Shown piece after piece: positions 32,254 to 38,603 of a stretch of DNA of 38,603 nucleotides (its first letter is position 1; every line of letters starts with the position of its first letter). The stretch is from Agromyces sp. H66. GTDB taxonomy: Bacteria; Actinomycetota; Actinomycetes; Actinomycetales; Microbacteriaceae. A program made the translations under genes and the position numbers. The notes under the pieces are model-generated. The model made no database searches. It was given only the letters and a program-made list of their open reading frames with translations, and was not told the DNA's origin. The DNA lies in the NCBI RefSeq assembly GCF_004959775.1, contig NZ_SJZG01000010.1:1-38603 (forward strand), given 5' to 3'.

Positions 32254-32388
32254 GTTTCGATGGTCACACGGGCGAGCGGATGCCGCAAACCGAAGAAGTG
32301 GCGAAGTTCTGCCAAGCGGACCTGTGGGTCCGCATATCCGGCCCAGATGGTCATGATCGCGGGTGAAGGAGTGGCGGAATTCCGTCGG

Positions 32389-32829
32389 TCAGTCGTCGGA
32401 TGCCGCGGCCGCGCGCTCACGGGAGGCGAGGAGCTCCGGCACGTTGCGCTCGGCCCACTCGCGCATGGCCTGGATCGGCTCGAGGAGCGAGACGCCGAGC
32501 GGCGTGAGCGCGTATTCGACGCGGGGCGGCGACTCGTGGAACTCGGCGCGCGAGACGAGTCCGTCGCGCTCGAGCGCACGGAGCGTCTCGGTGAGCACCT
32601 TCGGGGTGACCACGCCGACACGCGCCTTCAGCCGGGTGAACCGCAGTGCCCCGTCCGAGAGCGCGAGGATGACGAACATCGTCCAGCGCTCGCCGATGCG
32701 GCCGAACACGATGCGGCTGGGGCAGTTCGGGTCGAGCACGTCGACCTCGGCGACGTCGCACGGTTCGCCCGCGGCGGATCCGGCCGTCATCGAGACGCCG
32801 GGCGGCTGCAGGGTGGCGGTCGGCGACAT
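32389..32829 (-). CDS. HxlR-family transcriptional regulator
   Basis: A 146-residue HxlR protein. The family order is complete: DVLDPNCPSRIVFGRIGERWTMFVILALSD with the conserved cysteine, LRFTRLKARVGVVTPKVLTETLRAL (recognition helix) and PPRVEYALTPLGVSLLEPI. The single cysteine near residue 36 is the position used for redox or electrophile sensing in some members. The ATG at 32829 is divergent from the SDR gene at 32897, and a perfect CGGTAT-N7-ATACCG dyad lies between. It probably represses that gene. Confidence 0.93.
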   Translation of the reverse strand: MSPTATLQPPGVSMTAGSAAGEPCDVAEVDVLDPNCPSRIVFGRIGERWTMFVILALSDGALRFTRLKARVGVVTPKVLTETLRALERDGLVSRAEFHESPPRVEYALTPLGVSLLEPIQAMREWAERNVPELLASRERAAAASDD

Positions 32830-32869
32830 GGGTCCTCGGTTTCGTCGGGGGAACTTCCGTTGAAGTAAC

Positions 32870-32888
32870 CGGTATCAAATCCATACCG
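32870..32888. promoter_or_regulatory. HxlR operator CGGTAT-N7-ATACCG
   Basis: CGGTAT (32870-32875) and ATACCG (32883-32888) form a perfect dyad. Its right arm overlaps the TACCGT -10 hexamer (32884-32889) of the SDR gene, so binding would block transcription directly. Confidence 0.7.
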
Positions 32889-32889
32889 T
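32884..32889 (+). promoter_or_regulatory. -10 hexamer, leaderless promoter of the SDR gene
   Basis: TACCGT ends seven bases before the ATG at 32897 and overlaps the HxlR operator. Confidence 0.55.
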
Positions 32890-32896
32890 ACCATTC

Positions 32897-33760
32897 ATGC
32901 GAATTCTCCTCACCGGTGCAACCGGATACATCGGATCAGCCGTGCTCGACCGTCTCATCGAGGCCGGGCACCACGTCGTCGCCGCCGTGCGCAACGACGA
33001 AGCCGCCGCCGTCGTCGCGGCCCGCGGCGCCCGGCCCGCCGTCGGAGACCTGACGGATGCCGCGTGGCTCGGCACCGCGCTCGCCGACGTCGATGCCGCC
33101 GTGCACGCCGCCGCCCCGGCCGACGGCGCGGCCGAGTTCAACGCGTCGGTCATCGACACCGTCGTCGGCTCGTTCTCCGGAACCGGCAAGCGCTTCGTGC
33201 TCACCAGCGGCCTCTGGATCTACGGCGACGGCGAGGACATCGACGAGGACGATGCACCCGACGCGCCCGAGCTCATGGCGTGGCGCCTGCCGCTCGAGGA
33301 GCGTCTGCTCGCCTCGGACGTGCAGACCGCGATCGTCACGCCCGGCGTCGTCTACGGGCGCGGTCGGGGCGTGCTGGGCCTCATCACCGACGGCCCGCGG
33401 GCGGCAAGCGGGGCCCTCACGCTCATCGGCGACGGCGAGCAGCACTGGACCTGGGTGCACGTCGACGACCTCGCCCGCCTCTACCTGCTCGCCGTCGAGC
33501 ACCCCGAGCCGCTCGGCCGCCTCATCGGATCCGACGGCAGCCCGACGAGCGTGCGCGCGATCGCAGAGGCGGCGGCCGGACCGGCCGGCGTCGTCGCCCA
33601 GTCCGTCGACGCCACGCGGGCCCGGTTCGGCACCGCGTTCGCGGACGCCCTGCTCATGGACGAGCGCGCCCGCGGCGGCAGGGCGCGCGATCTCGGCTGG
33701 GTGCCCGAGCACACGAGCGTGCTCGACGAGGTGCGCGCGGCGCGCGCGACGGCCGCGTAG
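32897..33760 (+). CDS. NAD-dependent epimerase/dehydratase-like (atypical SDR)
   Basis: A 287-residue extended or atypical SDR. The NAD(P) loop is TGATGYIGS (G7, G10, G13), VVAAVRNDEAA marks the end of strand 2, and GDLTDAAW the adenine-binding aspartate. The usual catalytic YxxxK is not visible where expected; the corresponding region reads ELMAWRLPLEERLL. TPGVVYGRGRGVLG and GEQHWTWVHVDDLARLYLLA are typical of the later part of the fold. It may be an NAD(P)-sensing or NmrA-like protein or a quinone/electrophile reductase rather than an epimerase. It is under the divergent HxlR operator. Confidence 0.85.
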   Translation: MRILLTGATGYIGSAVLDRLIEAGHHVVAAVRNDEAAAVVAARGARPAVGDLTDAAWLGTALADVDAAVHAAAPADGAAEFNASVIDTVVGSFSGTGKRFVLTSGLWIYGDGEDIDEDDAPDAPELMAWRLPLEERLLASDVQTAIVTPGVVYGRGRGVLGLITDGPRAASGALTLIGDGEQHWTWVHVDDLARLYLLAVEHPEPLGRLIGSDGSPTSVRAIAEAAAGPAGVVAQSVDATRARFGTAFADALLMDERARGGRARDLGWVPEHTSVLDEVRAARATAA

Positions 33761-33780
33761 CACCCGGCGACGGATAACGG

Positions 33781-33819
33781 GCGACGGATGCCGCGGCGAG
33801 CGGCCGCGGCATCCGTCGC
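33781..33819. terminator. Strong bidirectional terminator
   Basis: GCGACGGATGCCGCGG (33781-33796) pairs perfectly over 16 bases with 33804-33819 around a seven-base loop, between the converging SDR and amidohydrolase genes. The stem carries one GGATGCC and one GGCATCC heptamer. Confidence 0.85.
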
Positions 33820-33842
33820 CGTGTTCGCGTCCGCAGCGATCG

Positions 33843-35501
33843 TCACGCGTCGGGGGCCGCGTACACCCGATCACCCTCGACGAACGTCTGCAGCACTCGG
33901 GTCGCCGCGATCTCGGACGCCGGGCCCGCGAACGGGTCGCGATCGAGCACCACGAGGTCGGCGAACTTGCCCGTCTCGATGGTGCCGGTGACCTGGTCGA
34001 GGTGGTTCACCCACGCCGACCCGGCCGTGTAGGCGGTGAGCGACGTGGCGAGGTCGATGGCCTGCTCGGGCAGGAACGGGCCGTACTCGCCCTCCGTGTA
34101 CGCCGGCGCGGCCGTGCGGTTCACGGCAGTGTGGATGGCGGCGAGCGGGTCGGGCGTCGACACCGACCAGTCGCTGCCGGCCGCGAGCACCGCGCCGGCC
34201 CGCATCAGGTCGCCGAACGGGTACTGCCAGGCGTCGCGCGGGGAACCGAGGAACGGCAGCGTCAGCTCGACCATCTGCGGTTCGAGCGCCGCCCACAGCG
34301 ATTGCATGTTCGCCGCGACGCCGAGTTCGCGGAATCGCGGCACGTCCTCGGGGTGCACGACCTGGATGTGCGCGATGTGGTGGCGGTGGTCGCCCCGGCC
34401 GTTCACGGCGATCGCGTGCTCGACCGCGTCGAGGCATTCGCGCACCGCGCGGTCGCCGATGGCGTGGAAGTGCAACTGGAAGCCGAGGGCGTCGAGCTCG
34501 GCGGCCGCCGGGTTCAGGACCGCCGGGTCGACGAACGAGATGCCCGAGTTGTCGGTGACGTGCCCGTGCCCGTCGCCGTACGGTTCGAGCATCGACGCGG
34601 TGAAGTTCTCGGCCACGCCGTCCTGCATGATCTTGATGCTCGTCGCCGCGAACCGGCCGCCGCGATACCGCTCGCGCTTCTCGACGAGCTCGGGGATCTG
34701 CTCGAGTCCGCGCGTGCGGTCCCACCAGATCGCGCCGACGACGCGCGCGGTGAGGCGACCGGATGCCGCGGCCGCGACGTACGCGGGCCCCGGATCGCCG
34801 GCGTCGCCGTAGCTGCCCACGATCGCGTCCTGCCAGCCGGTCACGCCGAACGAGTGCAGGTACCGCTGGCCGAGGAGCAGCGCCTCGGTGAGCGTCTCGA
34901 GGCTCGTCGCGGGCAGCAGCCGGTTCACGAGCGACATCGCGCCCTCGTGCAGGGTGCCGGTCGGGTTCCCGTGGGCGTCGCGCTCGATGCGGCCGTCGGC
35001 CGGGTCGGGGGTGTGGCGATCGATGCCCGCGAGCCGCAACGCGGCCGAGTTCACCCAGGCGCCGTGCCCGTCGCGGTTGGGCAGGAACGCCGGGCGGTCG
35101 GGTACGACCCGGTCGAGCGCGTCGGCCGTCGGGGTTCCGCCCGGGAACGCCGACATCGACCATCCGCCGCCGAGCACCCACTCGTCGTCGGCGTGCTCGG
35201 CCGAGTACGCCGCGATGCGGTCGAGGTACTGCGCCTCGGTCGACAGCTCCGACAGGTCGCAGCGCATGAGGTCGAGCCCGCCCCACACGGGATGCACGTG
35301 GGCGTCCTGGAATCCGGGCACGAGGAGTCGGCCGCGCAGGTCGACCACCTCGGTCGACGATCCGACGAGGTCGTGCAGGTCGTGCTCGGAGCCCACCGCG
35401 ATGATCCGCCCGTCGCGCACGGCGACGGCGCTCGCGCGCGAACGCACGGTGTTCGCAGTGAAGACGGGGCCTCCGGTGAAGACGAGGTCGGCGTGGGGCA
35501 T
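33843..35501 (-). CDS. Amidohydrolase family 3 (YtcJ-like) protein
   Basis: A 552-residue metal-dependent hydrolase of the amidohydrolase superfamily, subgroup 3 (YtcJ, N-substituted formamide deformylase-like). The metal ligands can be followed: HVH in LVPGFQDAHVHPVWGG, GAWVNSAALRLAGI, histidines in LGFQLHFHAIGDRAV and HHIAHIQVVHPED, and the aspartate in AGSDWSVSTPDPLAAI. The start and end (ADLVFTGGPVFTA and GKFADLVVLDRDPF) form the small beta-sandwich. The substrate is unknown. The gene follows potC by 58 bases, so it may hydrolyse a compound imported by the Pot system or an N-acylated amine (inference). The ATG at 35501 has a weak GGAAC ribosome binding site. Confidence 0.9.
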   Translation of the reverse strand: MPHADLVFTGGPVFTANTVRSRASAVAVRDGRIIAVGSEHDLHDLVGSSTEVVDLRGRLLVPGFQDAHVHPVWGGLDLMRCDLSELSTEAQYLDRIAAYSAEHADDEWVLGGGWSMSAFPGGTPTADALDRVVPDRPAFLPNRDGHGAWVNSAALRLAGIDRHTPDPADGRIERDAHGNPTGTLHEGAMSLVNRLLPATSLETLTEALLLGQRYLHSFGVTGWQDAIVGSYGDAGDPGPAYVAAAASGRLTARVVGAIWWDRTRGLEQIPELVEKRERYRGGRFAATSIKIMQDGVAENFTASMLEPYGDGHGHVTDNSGISFVDPAVLNPAAAELDALGFQLHFHAIGDRAVRECLDAVEHAIAVNGRGDHRHHIAHIQVVHPEDVPRFRELGVAANMQSLWAALEPQMVELTLPFLGSPRDAWQYPFGDLMRAGAVLAAGSDWSVSTPDPLAAIHTAVNRTAAPAYTEGEYGPFLPEQAIDLATSLTAYTAGSAWVNHLDQVTGTIETGKFADLVVLDRDPFAGPASEIAATRVLQTFVEGDRVYAAPDA

Positions 35502-35514
35502 CGGGTTCCGTTCA

Positions 35515-35573
35515 GTGAGTCGTCGGTCGGTTGCCGGTGAGGTGTCGGTGAGTCGCCGGTCAGTTGCCGGTCA
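35515..35573. repeat. Imperfect 26-base direct repeat at the potC end
   Basis: 35515-35540 and 35548-35573 both begin GTGAGTCG and differ at three of 26 positions (offset 33). The second copy supplies the last codons and stop of potC; the first lies in the gap to the amidohydrolase. Confidence 0.65.
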
Positions 35574-36423
35574 TCGTGCGCGCGATCTGCGTCGCCGAGT
35601 CGCCGGCCCGCCGCAGCACGAACGCGACGAGGCCGAGCGCCAGCAGGGTGAGCACGAGCATGATGGTCGACACCGAGGCGATCTCGGGTCGGAGTCCGCT
35701 GCGCAGGGCGCTCAGCACGTACACCGGCCACGGCGTGGTGCCCGACACCTGCACGAACGCGGCGATGACGGTGTTGTCGAGGCTCAGCGTGAACGAGAGG
35801 AGGAAGCCCGCGAGCACCGCGGGCATCGCCAGGGGCAGCGTCACCCGCCGGAACGTCGCGAACGGCTTCGCGTAGAGGTCTGCCGAGGCCTCCTCGAGTT
35901 GCGCGTCGAGCCCGACGAGCCGGGCGCGCACGATGTACGACACCACCGCCGTCGAGAACAGCGAGTGGCCCACCACGAGCCGCACGATGCCGTCGTTGAA
36001 GAGGCCGATGCCGAGGTCCTGGCCGAGGAACACCAGCCAGGGCAGCAGCGCCACGGCGTCGACGATCTCGGGGGTCACCGACACGAGCAGCAGCAGTCCG
36101 ATGAACCAGACGACCCATCGGCCCGGATGCCGCGCCATCGCGATGCCCGCGAGCGTGCCGAGCACCGTCGCGACGAGTGCCGCGATCGCGCCGGTCTGGA
36201 TCGACACCCACACCGCGTCGCGGATCGCCGGCTTCTCGAGCAGGGTGAGGAATCCGTCGAATCCGAACTCGTTCCAGGCGACGAGGAGCCGGCCCGTGTT
36301 GAACGAGTAGATGACGATGACGATGATCGGGGCGAAGAGGAAGAGGAGCACGAGCACGCCCCACACGTTCAGGGCGACATCCGACCACGATCTCCGCGGT
36401 CCCCGAGCCTGTCGAAGGGTCAC
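35560..36423 (-). CDS. potC: Spermidine/putrescine ABC transporter permease PotC
   Basis: A 287-residue inner-membrane permease of the PotC type. Six helices are present, from VALNVWGVLVLLFLFAPIIV to the last one SVSTIMLVLTLLALGLVAFV, and the EAA loop that contacts the ATPase is EEASADLYAKPFATFRRVTL with PLAMPAVLAG. The GTG start at 36423 overlaps the potB stop by four bases, so the two are coupled. The first nine codons (VTLRQARGP) are made from a REP-like repeat unit (36398-36422), and no family residues precede SWSDVALNVWG. Partners are potB and potD; the ATPase PotA is outside the window. Confidence 0.94.
   Translation of the reverse strand: MTLRQARGPRRSWSDVALNVWGVLVLLFLFAPIIVIVIYSFNTGRLLVAWNEFGFDGFLTLLEKPAIRDAVWVSIQTGAIAALVATVLGTLAGIAMARHPGRWVVWFIGLLLLVSVTPEIVDAVALLPWLVFLGQDLGIGLFNDGIVRLVVGHSLFSTAVVSYIVRARLVGLDAQLEEASADLYAKPFATFRRVTLPLAMPAVLAGFLLSFTLSLDNTVIAAFVQVSGTTPWPVYVLSALRSGLRPEIASVSTIMLVLTLLALGLVAFVLRRAGDSATQIARTMTGN
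36398..36422. repeat. REP-like unit forming the potC start region
   Basis: GGTCCCCGAGCCTGTCGAAG followed by GGTCA is a member of the dispersed palindrome family. It spans the potB-potC junction and provides the first codons of potC including most of its start codon. Confidence 0.7.
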
Positions 36424-37370
36424 GACGCGACCCCCTGCGTCTCGCGTGCGGGAGCCGGGGCCTCGGCGGGTGCGCCGCCGTTCGCCGCACCGATGACGAG
36501 TCGGTTGCGAATGCGGAACGGCAGGGTCACGAGCCACACCACGAGCGCACCGATCGCGACGGTCACCATGATCACGAGGATGAGCATGACCGCCATGGCG
36601 GAGCCGAGCGCCCAGTTCTGCGCGGTCTGGAACTGGCTCGCCACGAGCTGCCCGACCATGTTGCCCTTCGCGCCGCCGAGCACGGTGGCGGTGATGTAGT
36701 CGCCCATCAGGGGGATGAACACGAGCAGCACCCCGGCGATGACGCCCGGCCGGGCGAGCGGCAGGGTGACCCGGGCGAACGTGCGCCACCGATCGGCGCC
36801 GAGGTCCTTCGACGCCTCTCGCAACGGGGTGCCGACCCGGTCGAACGCGACGAAGAGCGGCAGGATCATGAGCGGCAGGTAGTTGTAGACCACGCCGATG
36901 AGCACCGCCGTGCGGGTGTAGAGGATGTCGAGCGGTCCCGCGATGAGGCCGAGGTCCTGCAACAGCGACGAGAGCCAGCCCTCGGGCGCGAGTATCACCT
37001 GCCAGCCGATCGTGCGCACGAGGAAGTTCGTCCAGAACGGCACCATGACGAGTGCGATGAGCAGGCCCCGCTTCGAGGGCGGTGCCTTCACGGCCATCCA
37101 GTACGCGACCGGGAGCCCGATGACCAGGCACAGCGCGGTGCCCGCGAGGCCGATCCAGAGCGTGTTCAGGAACGTCGTGAAGAACGTGGGCGACAGCGCC
37201 TCGAGATAGCGGTCGAACGACAGCACGTCGTTCGCGTGCGTGCCGAAGATGCCGGGCTTGTATCCGAAGCTGAACCAGACCACCATCGCCACGGGGGCGA
37301 CGAAGAAGACCAGCAGCCACGCCCACGCGGGGATCGCGAGGGCGAAGCTCGGCATCCGCCGACTACGCAC
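36420..37370 (-). CDS. potB: Spermidine/putrescine ABC transporter permease PotB
   Basis: A 316-residue permease. The first helix is ALAIPAWAWLLVFFVAPVAM and the last MAVMLILVIMVTVAIGALVV; the EAA loop is REASKDLGADRWRTFARVTL with PLARPGVIAG. Family residues VWFSFGYKPG and TGLPVAYWMAV-like sequence (VIGLPVAYWMAVKAPPSKRG) are seen. The GTG at 37370 overlaps the potD stop by eight bases; an ATG five codons later (37355) is an alternative, and neither has a strong ribosome binding site. The C-terminal 30 residues (AANGGAPAEAPAPARETQG) are an alanine/proline tail outside the membrane domain. Confidence 0.94.
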   Translation of the reverse strand: MRSRRMPSFALAIPAWAWLLVFFVAPVAMVVWFSFGYKPGIFGTHANDVLSFDRYLEALSPTFFTTFLNTLWIGLAGTALCLVIGLPVAYWMAVKAPPSKRGLLIALVMVPFWTNFLVRTIGWQVILAPEGWLSSLLQDLGLIAGPLDILYTRTAVLIGVVYNYLPLMILPLFVAFDRVGTPLREASKDLGADRWRTFARVTLPLARPGVIAGVLLVFIPLMGDYITATVLGGAKGNMVGQLVASQFQTAQNWALGSAMAVMLILVIMVTVAIGALVVWLVTLPFRIRNRLVIGAANGGAPAEAPAPARETQGVAS

Positions 37371-38547
37371 CGGCGGCGGCCTTGGTCTTGTTCCAGATGT
37401 CGACGCGACGCTGCTGTGCCTCGTTCACCTCCCCCTCGCGCATGGTCTCGATCTGCTCCGGCGTGAAGAACACGAGGTCGAGCATGGGCAGCTCCGCGTC
37501 GACCGCCGCCTCCTCGATGCCCGTCGCGCCCGTGTGGTAGCCGATGTAGTCGAGCTGCTCGAGCTGGTTCTCGGGCGTGAGCACGAAGTTGATGAACGCG
37601 TGCGCCGCTTCGGGGTTCGGCGCACCGGCGGCGATCGCCCAGTTGTCCATCCAGATCTCGGTCTCGGGGCCGGGGAGCACCCACTGCCAGCGGTCGGGGT
37701 CGGGGCTCTCGAGGATGCCGATGCGGGCGTCGCCGTTCCACACCTGCATCAGCGCGTGGGTGGCCTGCGGGATCGCCGCGCCGCCGGGATACGAGTCGAA
37801 GGCCGAGATGTTCGGCGCGAGCGTGTTCACGAGGTAGTCCTCGGCCGCCGCGAGCTCCGCCTCATCGGTGGTGTTCCAGTCGATGCCGTTGGCCCAGAAG
37901 TAGATGCCCGTGAGGTCGCCCGGGTCGTCGAGCACGCTCGTGCGGCCGGCCGCCTCGTTCTGCGCGGCGTCGAGGAAGTCCGACCAGGACGCGAGCTCGC
38001 GGGTGATGACGGTCCGGTCGTAGACGTAGCCCGTCGTACCCCACGCCTTGCAGATCGAGTACGCGTTGTCGGGATCCCAGGCGCGGCCGAGGAACGCCGG
38101 GTCCATGAACTCGAGGTTCGGGATGAGGTCGAGGTTCAGTTCCTGCAACAGGCCGTTCTCGATCATCTGCGGGATGAAGACGCCCGTCGGCACGACGATG
38201 TCGTAGCCCGACGTGCCCTTCGCGGCCACCAGCTTCGAGATGAGCTCCTCGTTGGAGCCGAACGAGTCGAGCGTGATCCGCGGGCCGAGCTCGTCGGTGA
38301 AGGCGGCGAGCACGTCGGGGCTGTCGTAGTCGCCCCACGTGTAGATCGACAGCTCGTCCTCGAGGGCGCCGCCGGTGGCCTGGGGGGCGGTCGAGGTTCC
38401 GCCCCCGGGCGTGCATGCGGCCAGGAGGCCCGTGGCGCCCGCAGCCGCCGCGAAGCTCAGGAACCGGCGCCGCGAGAGTTCGCTGCGGATCATCTTCGCG
38501 GCGCTCTCGCTCGCGAGGATGCGGACGGGGTTGCGGTGCTCGGTCAT
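37363..38547 (-). CDS. potD: Spermidine/putrescine-binding lipoprotein PotD
   Basis: A 394-residue extracellular solute-binding protein of the PotD/PotF family. A Tat-type signal (SRRRFLSFAAAAGATGLLAAC, arginines near residues 26-28, lipobox LAAC with lipid cysteine C45) anchors it to the membrane. The mature start LSIYTWGDYDSPDVLAAF is the classical polyamine-binder motif, followed by DIVVPTGVFIPQMIENGLL, AWGTTGYVYDRTVI, GIYFWANGIDWNTTD, ALMQVWNGDARIG and MDNWAIAAGAPNPEAAHAFI. The acidic and aromatic residues expected in a polyamine pocket are visible, but other cationic amines are possible. The ATG at 38547 follows GGAG. It is the first gene of the potD-potB-potC-amidohydrolase operon in this window. 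Confidence 0.95.
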   Translation of the reverse strand: MTEHRNPVRILASESAAKMIRSELSRRRFLSFAAAAGATGLLAACTPGGGTSTAPQATGGALEDELSIYTWGDYDSPDVLAAFTDELGPRITLDSFGSNEELISKLVAAKGTSGYDIVVPTGVFIPQMIENGLLQELNLDLIPNLEFMDPAFLGRAWDPDNAYSICKAWGTTGYVYDRTVITRELASWSDFLDAAQNEAAGRTSVLDDPGDLTGIYFWANGIDWNTTDEAELAAAEDYLVNTLAPNISAFDSYPGGAAIPQATHALMQVWNGDARIGILESPDPDRWQWVLPGPETEIWMDNWAIAAGAPNPEAAHAFINFVLTPENQLEQLDYIGYHTGATGIEEAAVDAELPMLDLVFFTPEQIETMREGEVNEAQQRRVDIWNKTKAAAGA

Positions 38548-38603
38548 GTCGGTCTCCGTCGTGATCGGTGGATGGACTCAGAGAGTGGGTGGTGCGACGT
38601 AGC

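Noticed and set aside
32254..32388. RamB binding sites in front of the RamB-like gene
   Set aside because: GAACTTCGC and TTTGCGG resemble parts of the known site, but no full match to the AACTTTGCAAA-type motif is present.

Overview
The window is about 38.6 kb of GC-rich DNA whose ribosomal-protein block, codon use and small membrane-protein families fit a high-GC Gram-positive actinobacterium, most likely of the family Microbacteriaceae (an Agromyces- or Microbacterium-like organism; this is inference from protein style, from the abundant GGATGCC heptamer and from REP-like repeats of a type I associate with that group). Roughly 44 genes are packed tightly. No gap without a gene exceeds 300 bases; the longest are 28624-28905 (a large inverted repeat), 2691-2922 (leader region of tRNA-Trp) and 22033-22227 (a four-copy operator-like array). 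I saw no insertion sequence, integrase, phage gene or CRISPR array.

Region 1 (1-5.8 kb) is housekeeping: csbD, dodecin, a fossil csbD fragment, a GNAT-like protein with an aspartate aminotransferase, then the classical tRNA-Trp, secE, nusG, rplK, rplA block ending in a strong UUCG-loop terminator. Region 2 (5.8-11 kb) holds small hypothetical genes, acylphosphatase, a DUF1801 protein, a secreted PhoX-like protein, an internally deleted glutaminase fused to a STAS domain, a PQ-loop-like membrane protein and a secreted metallophosphoesterase. Region 3 (11-15.1 kb) looks like glutarate/lysine breakdown: a semialdehyde dehydrogenase divergent from a class III CoA-transferase and a glutaryl-CoA dehydrogenase that carries an in-frame REP-like insertion.

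Region 4 (15.1-20.6 kb) contains a DesK/DesR-type two-component system with a DUF6069-like membrane protein, a Pr6Pr-like membrane protein, and a Tat lipoprotein flavin amine oxidase whose domain order is circularly permuted. Region 5 (20.6-25.5 kb) is a class III aminotransferase, MmsA and PucR set, probably for an omega-amino acid such as beta-alanine, with four copies of a TCCTGAATTCTG element in front of the aminotransferase. Region 6 (25.5-33.8 kb) has two HxlR regulators with clear operators next to a VOC protein and an SDR, a cupin plus DAO-type oxidase pair, a beta-lactamase-fold hydrolase divergent from PadR, and a RamB-like regulator. Region 7 (33.8 kb to the end) is an amidohydrolase followed upstream by potC, potB and potD, a spermidine/putrescine importer; its ATPase gene is not in the window.

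Taken together, much of the accessory half serves uptake and oxidation of amines, amino acids and their dicarboxylate products. At least nine genes appear to be leaderless, with a TANNNT -10 hexamer 6-8 bases before the start codon. The most unusual items are the permuted amine oxidase, the glutaminase-STAS protein that has lost its catalytic serine region, the four-site GAATTC array, the 18-bp perfect inverted repeat upstream of the DAO oxidase, and REP-like elements that have become part of coding sequences (gcdH and potC).
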